Assembly (NCBI RefSeq): GCF_019203185.1
Contig: NZ_CP078093.1
Span: 2,391,058 to 2,455,057, forward strand
Length of the DNA: 64,000 nucleotides
Source of the DNA: Crassaminicella indica
Lineage (GTDB): Bacteria > Bacillota > Clostridia > Peptostreptococcales > Thermotaleaceae
Direction: 5' to 3'
Both the position numbers and the translations under genes were made by a program. Each line of letters begins with the position of its first letter. Within the stretch, counting starts at the first letter, position 1. The notes under the pieces are model-generated. The model had not been told where the DNA came from. It was given only the letters and a program-made list of their open reading frames with translations, and did no database searches. Below, in pieces: positions 44,970 to 53,639 of this stretch.

Positions 44970-45620
44970 TTGAGTAAACCGATTTTAATTGGTATTACTG
45001 GAGGTACAGGCTCTGGAAAAAGTACAATTGCAAAAGCTATTTTTGAAAGCTTACCAGAAAAAAATATTGCAATCATTGAACAAGATTCTTATTATAAAGA
45101 CCAAAGTCATTTGCCAATGGAAGAGAGAATACATACGAATTATGATCATCCATTAGCTTTTGATACAGAACTCCTTCTTAAACAGCTCCACGAGCTTTTA
45201 AACTATAAACCTGTTGAAAAGCCTATTTATAATTTTTCAAAACATACAAGAGAAAAAGAGACGATTCGTGTTGAACCAAAGGATATTATTATATTAGAAG
45301 GAATTATGATTTTAGAAGATGAAAAACTGAGAGAATTAATGGATATTAAAATATTTGTAGATACAGATGCAGACGTAAGAATTATTAGAAGAATTACCAG
45401 AGATATTAATGAAAGAGGGAGAACTCTTGAATCAGTTATTGAACAATACTTAAATACGGTTAGACCTGCTCACCTTCAATTTATTGAACCTAGTAAAAGA
45501 TATGCGGATATTATTATTCCAGAGGGTGGTTATAATAAAGTAGCAATAGATATTATGGTTTCAAAGGTAAGATCAATTATTTATGAAAAGCAAAATGGCA
45601 GAGAATTAAAAATATTATAG
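44970..45620 (+). CDS. udk: Uridine kinase
   Basis: A 216-residue pyrimidine salvage kinase. The P-loop is [16 protein letters not shown] near residue 8, and EQDSYYKD and [13 protein letters not shown] are the uridine-binding stretches. [17 protein letters not shown] is the lid. The TTG at 44970 lies 9 nt after GGAAGG; the in-frame ATG at 44961 directly abuts this site and overlaps trhP, so it is less likely. Last gene of the mltG operon; the terminator behind it also carries the ribosome site of the next gene. Confidence 0.92.
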   Translation: MSKPILIGITGGTGSGKSTIAKAIFESLPEKNIAIIEQDSYYKDQSHLPMEERIHTNYDHPLAFDTELLLKQLHELLNYKPVEKPIYNFSKHTREKETIRVEPKDIIILEGIMILEDEKLRELMDIKIFVDTDADVRIIRRITRDINERGRTLESVIEQYLNTVRPAHLQFIEPSKRYADIIIPEGGYNKVAIDIMVSKVRSIIYEKQNGRELKIL

Positions 45621-45625
45621 AGTAT

Positions 45626-45686
45626 ACACCTTCCTTAAATTGGAGATGCTGATAATAGTTAATCTTTATAAGGAAGGTGTTTTTTT
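45626..45686 (+). promoter_or_regulatory. Terminator hairpin that sequesters the PBP ribosome site
   Basis: ACACCTTCCTTA at 45626-45637 pairs perfectly with TAAGGAAGGTGT at 45669-45680, followed by six T. The 31-nt loop has no obvious structure. The 3' arm contains AAGGAAGG, the ribosome site of the PBP gene, whose TTG start is at 45685. The same structure would both end udk transcripts and, in any read-through RNA, block PBP translation. Confidence 0.75.
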
Positions 45687-47367
45687 GGGTGCTAGAGTAG
45701 ATAGAAAGAAAAAAAAAGAAATCAATATTGTTAATGAGGATAATCAGTATAGAATGTATATTACAGGAATTGTATTTACAGTTCTTCTTTTTGCTTTAAT
45801 GATTCGGCTTTTTTATATACAGATTATTAAGGGCAGTGAGTATTATACTTGTGCAAAAAATCAGTGGTTAAAAGAAATTCCTGTTGGTATTGAAAGAGGA
45901 AAAATATATGATCGAAATAGAATACCTCTTACCAACAGAGAAGAAAAAAAATATTTAGTCATTTTTCCACAATACTTTAAGAAATCAGATGCAAATATAA
46001 AATTGATTAGCGATCTTACGAAAATTGATTCATATAAACTAAAGAATGGTAAATTGAATAGTACTAGACCTATTAAACTTGAAATTAAAAATGATCATGA
46101 GAAAATCATGAAAAAAGTTATGTTAATAAAAGGTGTTTATCCAGTTGATTATAATGATAGATATGATGAAGAGGCTATTGCTACGCATGTAATAGGTTAC
46201 ATAAATAAAATTGATAACAGAGGAGAAAAAGGCATCGAAAAAATGTTTGATAGAGAATTAAAAGAAAATCAAGTTTGCAAAGTAAATGCTGTTGTAGATG
46301 CACAGAAAAAAATGATACCTGGTTTAGGATATAAAAAGCTTGAAATTGCTCCTGTAAAAAATAGGAAAAATATTGTAACTACATTAGATTATAATATACA
46401 AAAAATTGCAGAAGAAGAATTTGACAAGTTTCATAAAAATGGAAGTGTTGTTATATTAGATGCAAAAAGTGGAGAAATATTGGCTATGGTTAGTAGACCT
46501 AACTATGATCAAAATAATATTGCGGCATATCTTAAAAGTAATAATAAGGAACTATATAATAGAGCGATTCAAATGGGGTATCCACCTGGGTCTATTTTTA
46601 AGATTATTGTTGCAGCAGCGGCACTTGAAAATAAAATAATTAATGATGAAAGTTTCTTTTGTAAAGGGTATGAAGAAATTGCTGGTACTAAAATTAAATG
46701 TTGGAGCTTTGATAAAGGTGGACATGGAAAATTAACTTTTGAAGAAGCTTTTGCTGTATCGTGTAATTCAGCATTTATACAATTAGGAGAAAAAATAGGA
46801 GGAGAAAGAATTTTAAATATGGCAAAAAAATTTGGATTAGGTGCTAAAACAAATATTGGTTTACAGGAGGAAATTGCTGGGAAACTTTCATCTGATGATT
46901 ATATAAAAGGAGCAGGAATAGGAAATTTTTCTATTGGACAGGGGACCTTAGAGGTAACACCTTTGCAAATTGCTAAAATTACAGCAATTATTGCTAATGA
47001 TGGGATAGATACAGGAGTTTATCTAATAAAAGAAGTGGTTGATGATTATGGAAATATTGTAAAAAAGATAGAAAAAAATAAACCACAAAAAGTAATAAGC
47101 TATAAAACTGCTAAAAAAATTCAAAGAATGATGGAAAAGGTAGTAAAAGGCGGTACTGCAAGGAATATGGGACTAGGTAGAGTTGCTGGAAAAACTGGTT
47201 CAGCACAAGCTAATTTAAAAGGAAAAGAGATTATTCATGCATGGTTTACTGGTTATTTTCCTAGTGATGAACCAAAATTTGTTATAACTATCGTTGTGGA
47301 AGATGGTGTTTCAGGAGGACAATCAGCAGTACCTATTTTTAAAAATATCAAAGAACGAATTGATTAG
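45685..47367 (+). CDS. Class B penicillin-binding protein (PBP2/FtsI-like)
   Basis: A 560-residue transpeptidase. A cytosolic basic start (ARVDRKKKKE), one membrane helix (MYITGIVFTVLLFALMIRLF), a dimerisation domain, and the transpeptidase domain (SVVILDAKSGEILAMVSRP). Active-site motifs are SIFK (in GYPPGSIFKII, about residue 305), SCN (VSCNSAF) and KTG (GRVAGKTGSAQ). It is shorter than SpoVD-type enzymes, lacking PASTA domains. The TTG at 45685 is used because AAGGAAGGTG precedes it. The position directly before sigK hints at a sporulation or elongation role; that is inference. Confidence 0.88.
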   Translation: MGARVDRKKKKEINIVNEDNQYRMYITGIVFTVLLFALMIRLFYIQIIKGSEYYTCAKNQWLKEIPVGIERGKIYDRNRIPLTNREEKKYLVIFPQYFKKSDANIKLISDLTKIDSYKLKNGKLNSTRPIKLEIKNDHEKIMKKVMLIKGVYPVDYNDRYDEEAIATHVIGYINKIDNRGEKGIEKMFDRELKENQVCKVNAVVDAQKKMIPGLGYKKLEIAPVKNRKNIVTTLDYNIQKIAEEEFDKFHKNGSVVILDAKSGEILAMVSRPNYDQNNIAAYLKSNNKELYNRAIQMGYPPGSIFKIIVAAAALENKIINDESFFCKGYEEIAGTKIKCWSFDKGGHGKLTFEEAFAVSCNSAFIQLGEKIGGERILNMAKKFGLGAKTNIGLQEEIAGKLSSDDYIKGAGIGNFSIGQGTLEVTPLQIAKITAIIANDGIDTGVYLIKEVVDDYGNIVKKIEKNKPQKVISYKTAKKIQRMMEKVVKGGTARNMGLGRVAGKTGSAQANLKGKEIIHAWFTGYFPSDEPKFVITIVVEDGVSGGQSAVPIFKNIKERID

Positions 47368-47449
47368 ATTTTTCTTAAAAGACATGCACAGATATATTGA
47401 AGGATACATATAATTTAAAATGACGCATAATTAGGAGGTGTGCATTCAA

Positions 47450-47800
47450 ATGTGGACCACGCTAGTAACAGTATCTGTTATTTTGGCAAAACCTATTTTC
47501 ATGTTAGTATCTTATATTTCTAGTAATACTTCTTTTCCAAAACCACTAACACCAGAAGAAGAAAACTATTATTTAGCATTATATGAGCAAGGAGATGAAG
47601 AGGCAAAAAATATACTGGTGGAAAGGAATCTAAGATTGGTTGCTCATATTGTAAAAAAATATCATAATACAGGAAGAGAAGTAGATGATTTAATTTCTAT
47701 AGGTACTATTGGATTAATAAAAGCAATAACATCTTTTGATAGAAGTAAGGGAACAAGATTAGCTACTTATGCAGCACGTTGTATTGAAAATGCTATCCTA
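47450..47800 (+). CDS. sigK: Sporulation sigma factor K, 5' part (interrupted)
   Basis: 117 codons of pro-sigma-K, the late mother-cell sigma factor. The start has a hydrophobic pro-sequence ([20 protein letters not shown]) like that removed by SpoIVFB in Bacillus, which C. difficile SigK lacks. Region 2 follows: [20 protein letters not shown] and [30 protein letters not shown]. The frame runs to CTA at 47798-47800 and joins exactly to the ATG at 50047 once the inserted element is excised, giving 243 residues. Before excision the frame reads on into the element to a stop at 47893, giving a useless tail. ATG at 47450 lies after AGGAGG at a wide spacing of about 12 nt. A sigma-E-like -10 box (CATATAAT, 47407) is upstream; no good -35 was found. 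Confidence 0.93.
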
Positions 47801-47834
47801 TCTAAACGGAAACATTTTTACATTTTGTTTTCGT

Positions 47835-49463
47835 TTATTTTTTTATATCTACTCCTAATAGGAATATATCTACATTTTCTCCATCCCAAGTAATTTTTTC
47901 TACTAAACTTCGAATTAAATTACGTTTACATGAAACATCTAAAGTATCAATTATTTTTGGAAATGTTGTAAGCTGATTTTTTATTATGTCTATTTGAGAT
48001 GGTATTAATTGAATTTTATTGTTGTTTTTTAGAAGAGTTAGTCTGTTTTTTAGCTCTTTTGTTTTCTGGTCTAATGTTTCAATATGCTTGATAATGTATT
48101 TTGAAGCAGGAGAGCTTTGTTCTTGTGATAAGGTATGTATTAAGCGCTCAATACTACGTTCATTCACTTTTATATGATTTTCTAACATACTTATCTCAGA
48201 GCAAATATTATCATCTTTTGATTTGAATTCTATGATATCTTTAGAGAGTTTTTCGTATAATACAATGTTATTTGTTGCTATTTTTTTTATTTCTTCTATT
48301 ACAAGCTTATCTAATTTATTACCATTTATATTTTTTATGCTGCATTTCATTTTTTTGCTTTTTTCCTTATATTCACACATATAATAAAAAGTTTGTATGC
48401 CATATTTATTCTTTCTACCTGTACGAGGTCGCATAAAACTACCACAGTTTCCACAACGTAATATGCCAGATAAAAGTGATTGTGTATTTTTGATTTGTCT
48501 AAAAGATTTTGATTTGTTCTTTAGTAATATTTTTTGAACTTGAATCCATTGAGTACTAGGAATGATTCCTTCATGCTTACCTACAGAAATAATCCATTCA
48601 GAGTGATCTCTGATTTTATTTGATGTATTTTTCTTTTGAATAGTTTTATTATATGCCATAATTCCATTTCTATTGTTGAAATCTTTTTTATCTGAATATA
48701 TGTCAAAATTATTTACTAAAAAATAGTTGTATAGTTTTTCATCAGCAATTGCATAAACAGGATTAGATAGAATGCCTCGCAAAGCAAATCGTGAAAAATC
48801 GATATTATTACGGGTTTTCATATTATTTTGAATGCAATATGTTTCAAGTTTACTTAATGATTTGAATTCTAAAAACTTATGAAATATTATTTTGACTATT
48901 TCTAATTCAGTAGGAACAGGAAAAAGTTGAAAAATTTTTCTTCGTTTATTATTTAAATCAGTAATTTCAACTGATTTCGATATAAAACCTATAGGAGTTG
49001 TACCACCAAGCCATCTACCTGTACGTGCAAGCTGAAGCATATTATCTCTTATGCGTTCTGCAATTGTTTCTCTTTCAAGTTGTGCAAAAACAGAAGCTAT
49101 ATACATCATTGCACGACCCATTGGTGTTGAAGTATCAAACTGCTCGCGAATAGATATAAAAGCTATATTCTTATGATTTAATATTTTCATGGTATCTGAA
49201 AAGTCAGAAATATTCCTAGATATTCTATCTAGTCTATAGCACATCAAAATATCAAATTTGCCTTTTTGAGCATCTTTTAGCATTCTTTGATATTCTGGTC
49301 TATCTATATTTCCCCCAGAGAAACCTTCATCTTCATAGATAATAAATTTTTCAATAGGATGAAAGTGCTTAAGTGCGTATTCTTTGCAAAGTTCAATTTG
49401 ATTTTGTGTAGATTCACCTTTTCCTGTAAATTTAGATTTTCTAGAATAAATTGCTATATGCAT
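47835..49463 (-). CDS. Large serine recombinase (sigK rearrangement, SpoIVCA-like)
   Basis: A 542-residue site-specific recombinase. The resolvase domain begins [18 protein letters not shown] with the catalytic Ser in [19 protein letters not shown] and [17 protein letters not shown] are further active-site parts. The recombinase domain follows, then a zinc ribbon ([17 protein letters not shown] and a later [14 protein letters not shown]) and a coiled coil (about residues 400-500). ATG at 49463 follows AAAGGTGA. It is encoded on the strand opposite to sigK and ends 34 bp from the left junction. By analogy with SpoIVCA and CD1231 it excises the element in the mother cell. Confidence 0.92.
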   Translation of the reverse strand: MHIAIYSRKSKFTGKGESTQNQIELCKEYALKHFHPIEKFIIYEDEGFSGGNIDRPEYQRMLKDAQKGKFDILMCYRLDRISRNISDFSDTMKILNHKNIAFISIREQFDTSTPMGRAMMYIASVFAQLERETIAERIRDNMLQLARTGRWLGGTTPIGFISKSVEITDLNNKRRKIFQLFPVPTELEIVKIIFHKFLEFKSLSKLETYCIQNNMKTRNNIDFSRFALRGILSNPVYAIADEKLYNYFLVNNFDIYSDKKDFNNRNGIMAYNKTIQKKNTSNKIRDHSEWIISVGKHEGIIPSTQWIQVQKILLKNKSKSFRQIKNTQSLLSGILRCGNCGSFMRPRTGRKNKYGIQTFYYMCEYKEKSKKMKCSIKNINGNKLDKLVIEEIKKIATNNIVLYEKLSKDIIEFKSKDDNICSEISMLENHIKVNERSIERLIHTLSQEQSSPASKYIIKHIETLDQKTKELKNRLTLLKNNNKIQLIPSQIDIIKNQLTTFPKIIDTLDVSCKRNLIRSLVEKITWDGENVDIFLLGVDIKK

Positions 49464-49548
49464 AATATCACCTTTCTATTAAGTTCTTTACTATAATATT
49501 ATTTTAGGTTATAAAAAAAAGAAGCAAATAATTATTAAATTTCAAGAG

Positions 49549-49567
49549 ATTATTTCCGAGGTAATAG
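49549..49567. other. Gene-free control stretch in the mini-skin with a repeated motif
   Basis: The 300 bp between recombinase and small ORF (49464-49763) hold no gene. ATTATTTCCGAGGTAATA at 49549-49566 is near-palindromic, and its half ATTACTTCCGAG recurs at 49968-49979, 67 bp before the right junction. The pair could be binding sites for the recombinase or its directionality factor, or for a regulator. Confidence 0.35.
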
Positions 49568-49763
49568 TGAAAATACGATAGATATTAGCAATAATCAGCA
49601 TAATAGTAAAAAAATTTACCGATATATAAGGAAATACAGCTAAAAATAATAAAATTCAAAAGACTATGTAAGATGTATTGATTAAGTATTTTATAATATT
49701 AAAAATAAAACCTGTAGTATAGTACAAACTAAGGTTGGCATAGATTTTATATGAGGTGATAGT

Positions 49764-49949
49764 ATGAAAGTTAGAATATTTTTTCCAGATACATTAGAAA
49801 AACAAAAGGGATTTTATGAAAAAGTAGCACAGGAGCAGGTCAAAATCATAAAAAATTATATTGAAGAGCTTCCAATAAATAAAGAAGAAAAATATAGTCT
49901 TTGGGAAGAGATAAAATTAGATATAAAAAAAGATTTATTTAAAATATGA
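49764..49949 (+). CDS. 61-residue protein, candidate recombination directionality factor
   Basis: The only other gene in the mini-skin, with a good ribosome site (GAGGTGATAGT before ATG 49764). The protein MKVRIFFPDTLEKQKGFYE... is highly charged, helical and without membrane segments or cysteines. I recognise no family. In C. difficile skin excision needs the recombinase plus a small directionality protein (CD1234) encoded in the element; a minimal two-gene element would need the same. This is inference from position and size only; sequence similarity to CD1234 was not tested. Confidence 0.55.
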   Translation: MKVRIFFPDTLEKQKGFYEKVAQEQVKIIKNYIEELPINKEEKYSLWEEIKLDIKKDLFKI

Positions 49950-50046
49950 AAGTATAATTTAAAATAATTACTTCCGAGTAGAAAAATATAATAGAACAAA
50001 ACACGTTATAAATCATACTTTAGTATAAATTGAAAACGAAATATTA

Positions 50047-50427
50047 ATGACTATACGTTCCAATAAAAAAACAAAAAATGAGGTATCATTACAAGACCCT
50101 ATTGGTGTAGATAAAGAAGGAAATGAAATATCTTTATTAGATATTTTAGGAACTGAAACAGATAAAGTTTTAGATGAAGTAGAATTAAAGATACAAATAA
50201 AAAAATTATATCAAAAAATGGCAAGTGTGTTAAAAAACAGAGAAAGAATTGTTCTTCAATTAAGATATGGGTTAGTCAATGATGGAAGTAAAACCCAACG
50301 AGAAATAGCAAAGCTATTAGGAATTTCTCGATCCTATGTTTCTCGAATAGAAAAAAGAGCTATAAAAAAACTTAGTAAAGCTTTTAATCATAATACAAAA
50401 AAAATTAAAGATAAAAGTGATAAATAG
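50047..50427 (+). CDS. sigK: Sporulation sigma factor K, 3' part
   Basis: 126 codons and the stop of SigK: MTIRSNKKTKNEVSLQDPIG continues region 2.4/3, and TQREIAKLLGISRSYVSRIE is the region 4 helix-turn-helix that binds the -35 box. The ATG at 50047 is an internal codon of the rejoined gene, and no ribosome site precedes it, so this part is not translated alone. It keeps a terminator behind it. Confidence 0.93.
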   Translation: MTIRSNKKTKNEVSLQDPIGVDKEGNEISLLDILGTETDKVLDEVELKIQIKKLYQKMASVLKNRERIVLQLRYGLVNDGSKTQREIAKLLGISRSYVSRIEKRAIKKLSKAFNHNTKKIKDKSDK

Positions 50428-50457
50428 ATGTTAGCATTTTGCTAACATTTCATTTTT
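50428..50457 (+). terminator. Terminator of sigK
   Basis: ATGTTAGCA/TGCTAACAT hairpin with a 3-nt loop, followed by TTCATTTTT. Confidence 0.85.
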
Positions 50458-50541
50458 AATATACTATATTTCAAAAAAATATTGTAAATTTTTATATTTT
50501 TATCACTATTTCCTTGGAAATTCCATAACATAAATTTCTTG

Positions 50542-50570
50542 TTGGAAAATTAGGGAATTAATGATATAAT
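50542..50570 (+). promoter_or_regulatory. Sigma-A promoter of the pilus operon
   Basis: TTGGAA, 17 bp, TATAAT. It gives a leader of about 280 nt to pilB, containing the riboswitch; no gene is seen in 50458-50859. Confidence 0.72.
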
Positions 50571-50690
50571 GTCTTAGGTATATGTTTATTATGATAATTG
50601 GTGAAATGTATTTTGTATAGAGGATTTTAAAAATTTAAGAACTATTAACTATGTTGAACTATTTATATTAATTTAAATAGTGATATGTAA

Positions 50691-50763
50691 TGTTAGTACA
50701 AATGATACATGGTTATATTTGGACGCCTATACCATGTTGATGTAGTGGCGTAACCGACTAACA
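50691..50763 (+). promoter_or_regulatory. c-di-GMP-II riboswitch aptamer
   Basis: The sequence matches the class II fold: TGTTAG at 50691 pairs with CTAACA at 50758 (P1), then ACAAATGATACATGG, a TTTGG segment, and the closing GTAGTGGCGTAACCGAC. These parallel AAUGAU, AAAUUGG and GUAGUGCAACCGAC of the known C. acetobutylicum aptamer. The 3' half of P1 overlaps the 5' arm of the terminator behind it, so c-di-GMP binding should keep transcription on, as upstream of pilA1 in C. difficile. Confidence 0.9.
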
Positions 50764-50797
50764 CTATATTATTTATATATAGGGGGTTAGTCTTTTT
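50756..50797 (+). terminator. Riboswitch expression-platform terminator
   Basis: GACTAAC (50756-50762) pairs with GTTAGTC (50786-50792); an inner stem CTATAT/ATATAG extends it; TTTTTG follows. Formation excludes aptamer helix P1. Confidence 0.88.
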
Positions 50798-50859
50798 GTT
50801 TTTTTGAATTATGATTTTTATTATATTATAAAAATATATATTATGAATGGATGATGATA

Positions 50860-52536
50860 ATGCAACCCAAAAAACGATTAGGAGATTTGCTCATTGATGC
50901 AGGATTTATCACAAAGGAACAAATTAATGAAGCATTAAAAATTCAAAGAGCTTCTGGAAAAAAATTAGGAGAAATTCTAATCGATGAAGGTTTCATTCAA
51001 GAAAAAAAAATGATAGAAATATTAGAATTTCAATTAGGAATTCCTCATATGGATTTAGAAAAGTATTATATTGATGCTGAAATTCCTAAATTGATTAACG
51101 AAAGTCTTGCAAAAAGACATTTATTGATTCCTGTAAAAAAAGAAAATAATAAATTATTTGTAGCAATGGCTGATCCTTTAAATATTTTTGCGATGGATGA
51201 TGTAAGAATTGCTACAGGATTAGAAGTTGAACCTATAATCGCTACAAGACAAGATATATTAAATGCAATTGACTATTATTATGGTAAAGAAAGTGCTGAA
51301 AAAGCAGTTGAAGATTTTAAAAATCAGTATAGCTTTGAAGATTTATCAGATCTAGATGAAACCATATTAAATGAAATTAATAATGCGCCTGTTGTTAGAC
51401 TGGTCAACTCTATTATTAGGCAAGCAGTAAAAGCAAAAGCTAGCGATATTCATATCGAGCCTTTTGAAAGTAATGTTAGAGTACGATTTAGAATTGATGG
51501 AGAGCTGCAAGAAATTATATCTCCTGAAAAATCTACTCATTCTGCAATTGTTACAAGAATTAAAATAATGGGAAAAATGAATATTGCTGAAAAAAGAATT
51601 CCTCAAGATGGTAGATTTGAAACAACTGTTGATGGAAAAGAAATTGATATGCGTATTTCTACATTGCCTACAGTTTATGGAGAAAAGATAGTTATTCGTT
51701 TATTAGATAGAAGCAGTTTCTTAATGTCAAAAAATCAATTGGGGTTTTCTGAAAAAAACTTAGAAATTTTTGATAAAATCATTAAAAGTCCTAATGGGAT
51801 TATTTTGGTAACAGGACCAACAGGTAGTGGTAAGACTACAACATTATATACAATTCTTAGAGAATTGAATCAAATAAATAAAAATATTATTACTGTAGAA
51901 GATCCAGTAGAATATAGTTTGAATGGCATTAATCAAGTACAGGTAAACACTAAAGCAAATTTAACTTTTGCTAATGCACTAAGGTCTATATTAAGACAAG
52001 ATCCTGATATTATTATGATCGGAGAAATCAGAGATAGTGAAACTGCCCAAATAGCAGTTAGAGCTGCCATAACTGGACATCTTGTTTTAAGTACTATGCA
52101 TACTAATGATTCTCCTTCAACAGTAGCACGCCTTATGGATATGGGAATTGCACCATATTTGGTATCTTCATCTGTTATTGGAGTAATCTCACAAAGATTA
52201 GTAAGAAAAATTTGTCCTGAATGCAAACAATCTTATGTACCAAATGAAATAGAAAAAAAAATACTCAATATTTCTGATGAAACCTTATTGTATAAGGGAA
52301 AAGGATGTAATTATTGTAATGGTTCAGGTTATAAGGGAAGAACAGCTATTCATGAAATTATGCTGGTAAATAAAGATTTAAGACTACATATTGATAAGGG
52401 TGAAAGTATTGATATTTTAAGACAAAGTGCTATTAATCAAGGTATGATTCCTCTTAAAGAAAATAGTTTTAAATTAGTATTAGAAGGTATTACAACAGTA
52501 GATGAATTAAACAGGGTATCCTATAACCTAGATTAG
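50860..52536 (+). CDS. pilB: Type IV pilus extension ATPase PilB with MshEN-type N-terminus
   Basis: A 558-residue hexameric ATPase that drives pilin assembly. Residues about 4-140 fit the MshEN c-di-GMP domain: two copies of the pattern, RLGDLLIDAGFITKEQINEA and KLGEILIDEGFIQEKK each ending in L-x-x-Q/L-x-F-Q. The ATPase core has Walker A GPTGSGKTTT near residue 318, Walker B DPDIIMIGEIRDSETA, and a zinc site CPEC ... CNYC near residues 452-487. Three in-frame ATGs occur at 50851, 50854 and 50860; none has a strong ribosome site (GGATGATG lies ahead of the last), so the start is uncertain by three residues. Confidence 0.94.
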   Translation: MQPKKRLGDLLIDAGFITKEQINEALKIQRASGKKLGEILIDEGFIQEKKMIEILEFQLGIPHMDLEKYYIDAEIPKLINESLAKRHLLIPVKKENNKLFVAMADPLNIFAMDDVRIATGLEVEPIIATRQDILNAIDYYYGKESAEKAVEDFKNQYSFEDLSDLDETILNEINNAPVVRLVNSIIRQAVKAKASDIHIEPFESNVRVRFRIDGELQEIISPEKSTHSAIVTRIKIMGKMNIAEKRIPQDGRFETTVDGKEIDMRISTLPTVYGEKIVIRLLDRSSFLMSKNQLGFSEKNLEIFDKIIKSPNGIILVTGPTGSGKTTTLYTILRELNQINKNIITVEDPVEYSLNGINQVQVNTKANLTFANALRSILRQDPDIIMIGEIRDSETAQIAVRAAITGHLVLSTMHTNDSPSTVARLMDMGIAPYLVSSSVIGVISQRLVRKICPECKQSYVPNEIEKKILNISDETLLYKGKGCNYCNGSGYKGRTAIHEIMLVNKDLRLHIDKGESIDILRQSAINQGMIPLKENSFKLVLEGITTVDELNRVSYNLD

Positions 52537-52546
52537 GTGGTGGAAT

Positions 52547-53602
52547 ATGAATATACTAGATTTATTAAAAAAAGCAATTGAAAAAAAAGCATCTGATTTA
52601 CATGTAACAGTAGGTGTCCCTCCTGTATTAAGAATCAATGGAAAATTAGAAAAAATAAATGAAAAAGCATTGGCACCATATGATACTATTGCTTTAGTAC
52701 AAGAGCTTTTAACTGATCAACAAATTATAGAGTTAAAAGAAAAGGGTGAAATTGACTTATCCTTTTCTTATCATGGATTAGGAAGATTCAGAGTAAATAT
52801 ATATAAACAAAGAGGAAGTTATGGAATGGCTTTAAGGACAGTTGCTTTAAATATTCCTACTATTGATGAACTGGGCTTTCCACAAATACTAAAAGAATTA
52901 GCATTAAAGCAAAGAGGATTAATATTGGTAACAGGACCAACAGGTAGTGGTAAATCTACAACATTAGCATCTATGATTGATTATATTAATCAAGAAAAAA
53001 GCTGTCATATTTTGACCCTTGAAGATCCAATTGAATACCTTCATAAGCACAATAAAAGTATTGTAAATCAAAGAGAAATTGGAAATGATTCGCATAGCTT
53101 TTCTAGAGCATTAAGAGCTGCTTTAAGACAAGATCCAGATGTAATACTAGTAGGAGAGATGCGTGATCTAGAAACTATTAGTATAGCTATTACAGCTGCA
53201 GAAACAGGACATTTAGTACTTTCTACACTACATACTATAGGAGCTGCAAAAACTATTGATCGTATTATAGATATCTTTCCTGCACACCAGCAGCAACAAA
53301 TCAGAGTACAATTATCTACAGTAGTAGAAGGTATCATCTCGCAACAGCTTTTAGAGAGAACTGATGGACAAGGAAGAGTAGCTGCATTAGAAATAATGGT
53401 TGCAACATCTGCTATAAGAAACTTGATTCGGGAAGGGAAAACTCATCAACTTCAAACTAATATACAAACAGGTAGCAAATTCGGCATGCAGACAATGGAT
53501 CATGCTATCCTTGATTTATATAATAAAGGGTTAATTAATAAAAAAACAGCTTTGACCTATGCAGTAGATTGCGATAATTTAGAGCGATTTATGCATATGT
53601 AA
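52547..53602 (+). CDS. pilT: Type IV pilus retraction ATPase PilT
   Basis: A 351-residue ATPase that disassembles pili. It begins LLKKAIEKKASDLHVTVGVPP, has Walker A GPTGSGKSTT near residue 128, the Asp and His boxes, Walker B DPDVILVGEMRDLETI, and the retraction-specific motif AIRNLIREGK near residue 290. Its presence implies retractile pili able to support twitching. It follows pilB by 10 bp. Confidence 0.95.
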   Translation: MNILDLLKKAIEKKASDLHVTVGVPPVLRINGKLEKINEKALAPYDTIALVQELLTDQQIIELKEKGEIDLSFSYHGLGRFRVNIYKQRGSYGMALRTVALNIPTIDELGFPQILKELALKQRGLILVTGPTGSGKSTTLASMIDYINQEKSCHILTLEDPIEYLHKHNKSIVNQREIGNDSHSFSRALRAALRQDPDVILVGEMRDLETISIAITAAETGHLVLSTLHTIGAAKTIDRIIDIFPAHQQQQIRVQLSTVVEGIISQQLLERTDGQGRVAALEIMVATSAIRNLIREGKTHQLQTNIQTGSKFGMQTMDHAILDLYNKGLINKKTALTYAVDCDNLERFMHM

Positions 53603-53639
53603 AAAATAAAGCTAATATTAAAAAACAAGGGGGATATAT

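Larger units (their letters stand above)
47801..50046. mobile_element. Mini-skin element (2,246 bp) inside sigK
   Basis: The ends follow from the reading frame: removal of 47801-50046 restores SigK (…IENAIL-MTIRSNKK…). Both junctions share a TA dinucleotide (47799-47800 CCTA, 50045-50046 ATTA), the expected crossover core of a serine recombinase. Contents are only a large serine recombinase and one 61-codon gene. The skin elements of B. subtilis (about 48 kb) and C. difficile (about 15 kb) are much larger; this may be the smallest functional unit. Insertion is at the usual sigK site between regions 2 and 3. Confidence 0.92.

Noticed and set aside
47801-47893. Hydrophobic C-terminal tail of the interrupted sigK as a membrane-anchored SigK variant
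   Set aside because: The tail is antisense to the recombinase gene and its left flank; it is explained fully by reading into the element. A functional truncated form cannot be excluded but has no support.
49287-49496. Plus-strand 69-codon frame over the recombinase start
   Set aside because: It is antisense to the catalytic domain and lacks a ribosome site.
50691-50763. c-di-GMP-I (GEMM-I) riboswitch
   Set aside because: The GEMM-I segments GGCAAACC and GACGCAAAGCC are absent, while the class II pattern fits throughout.
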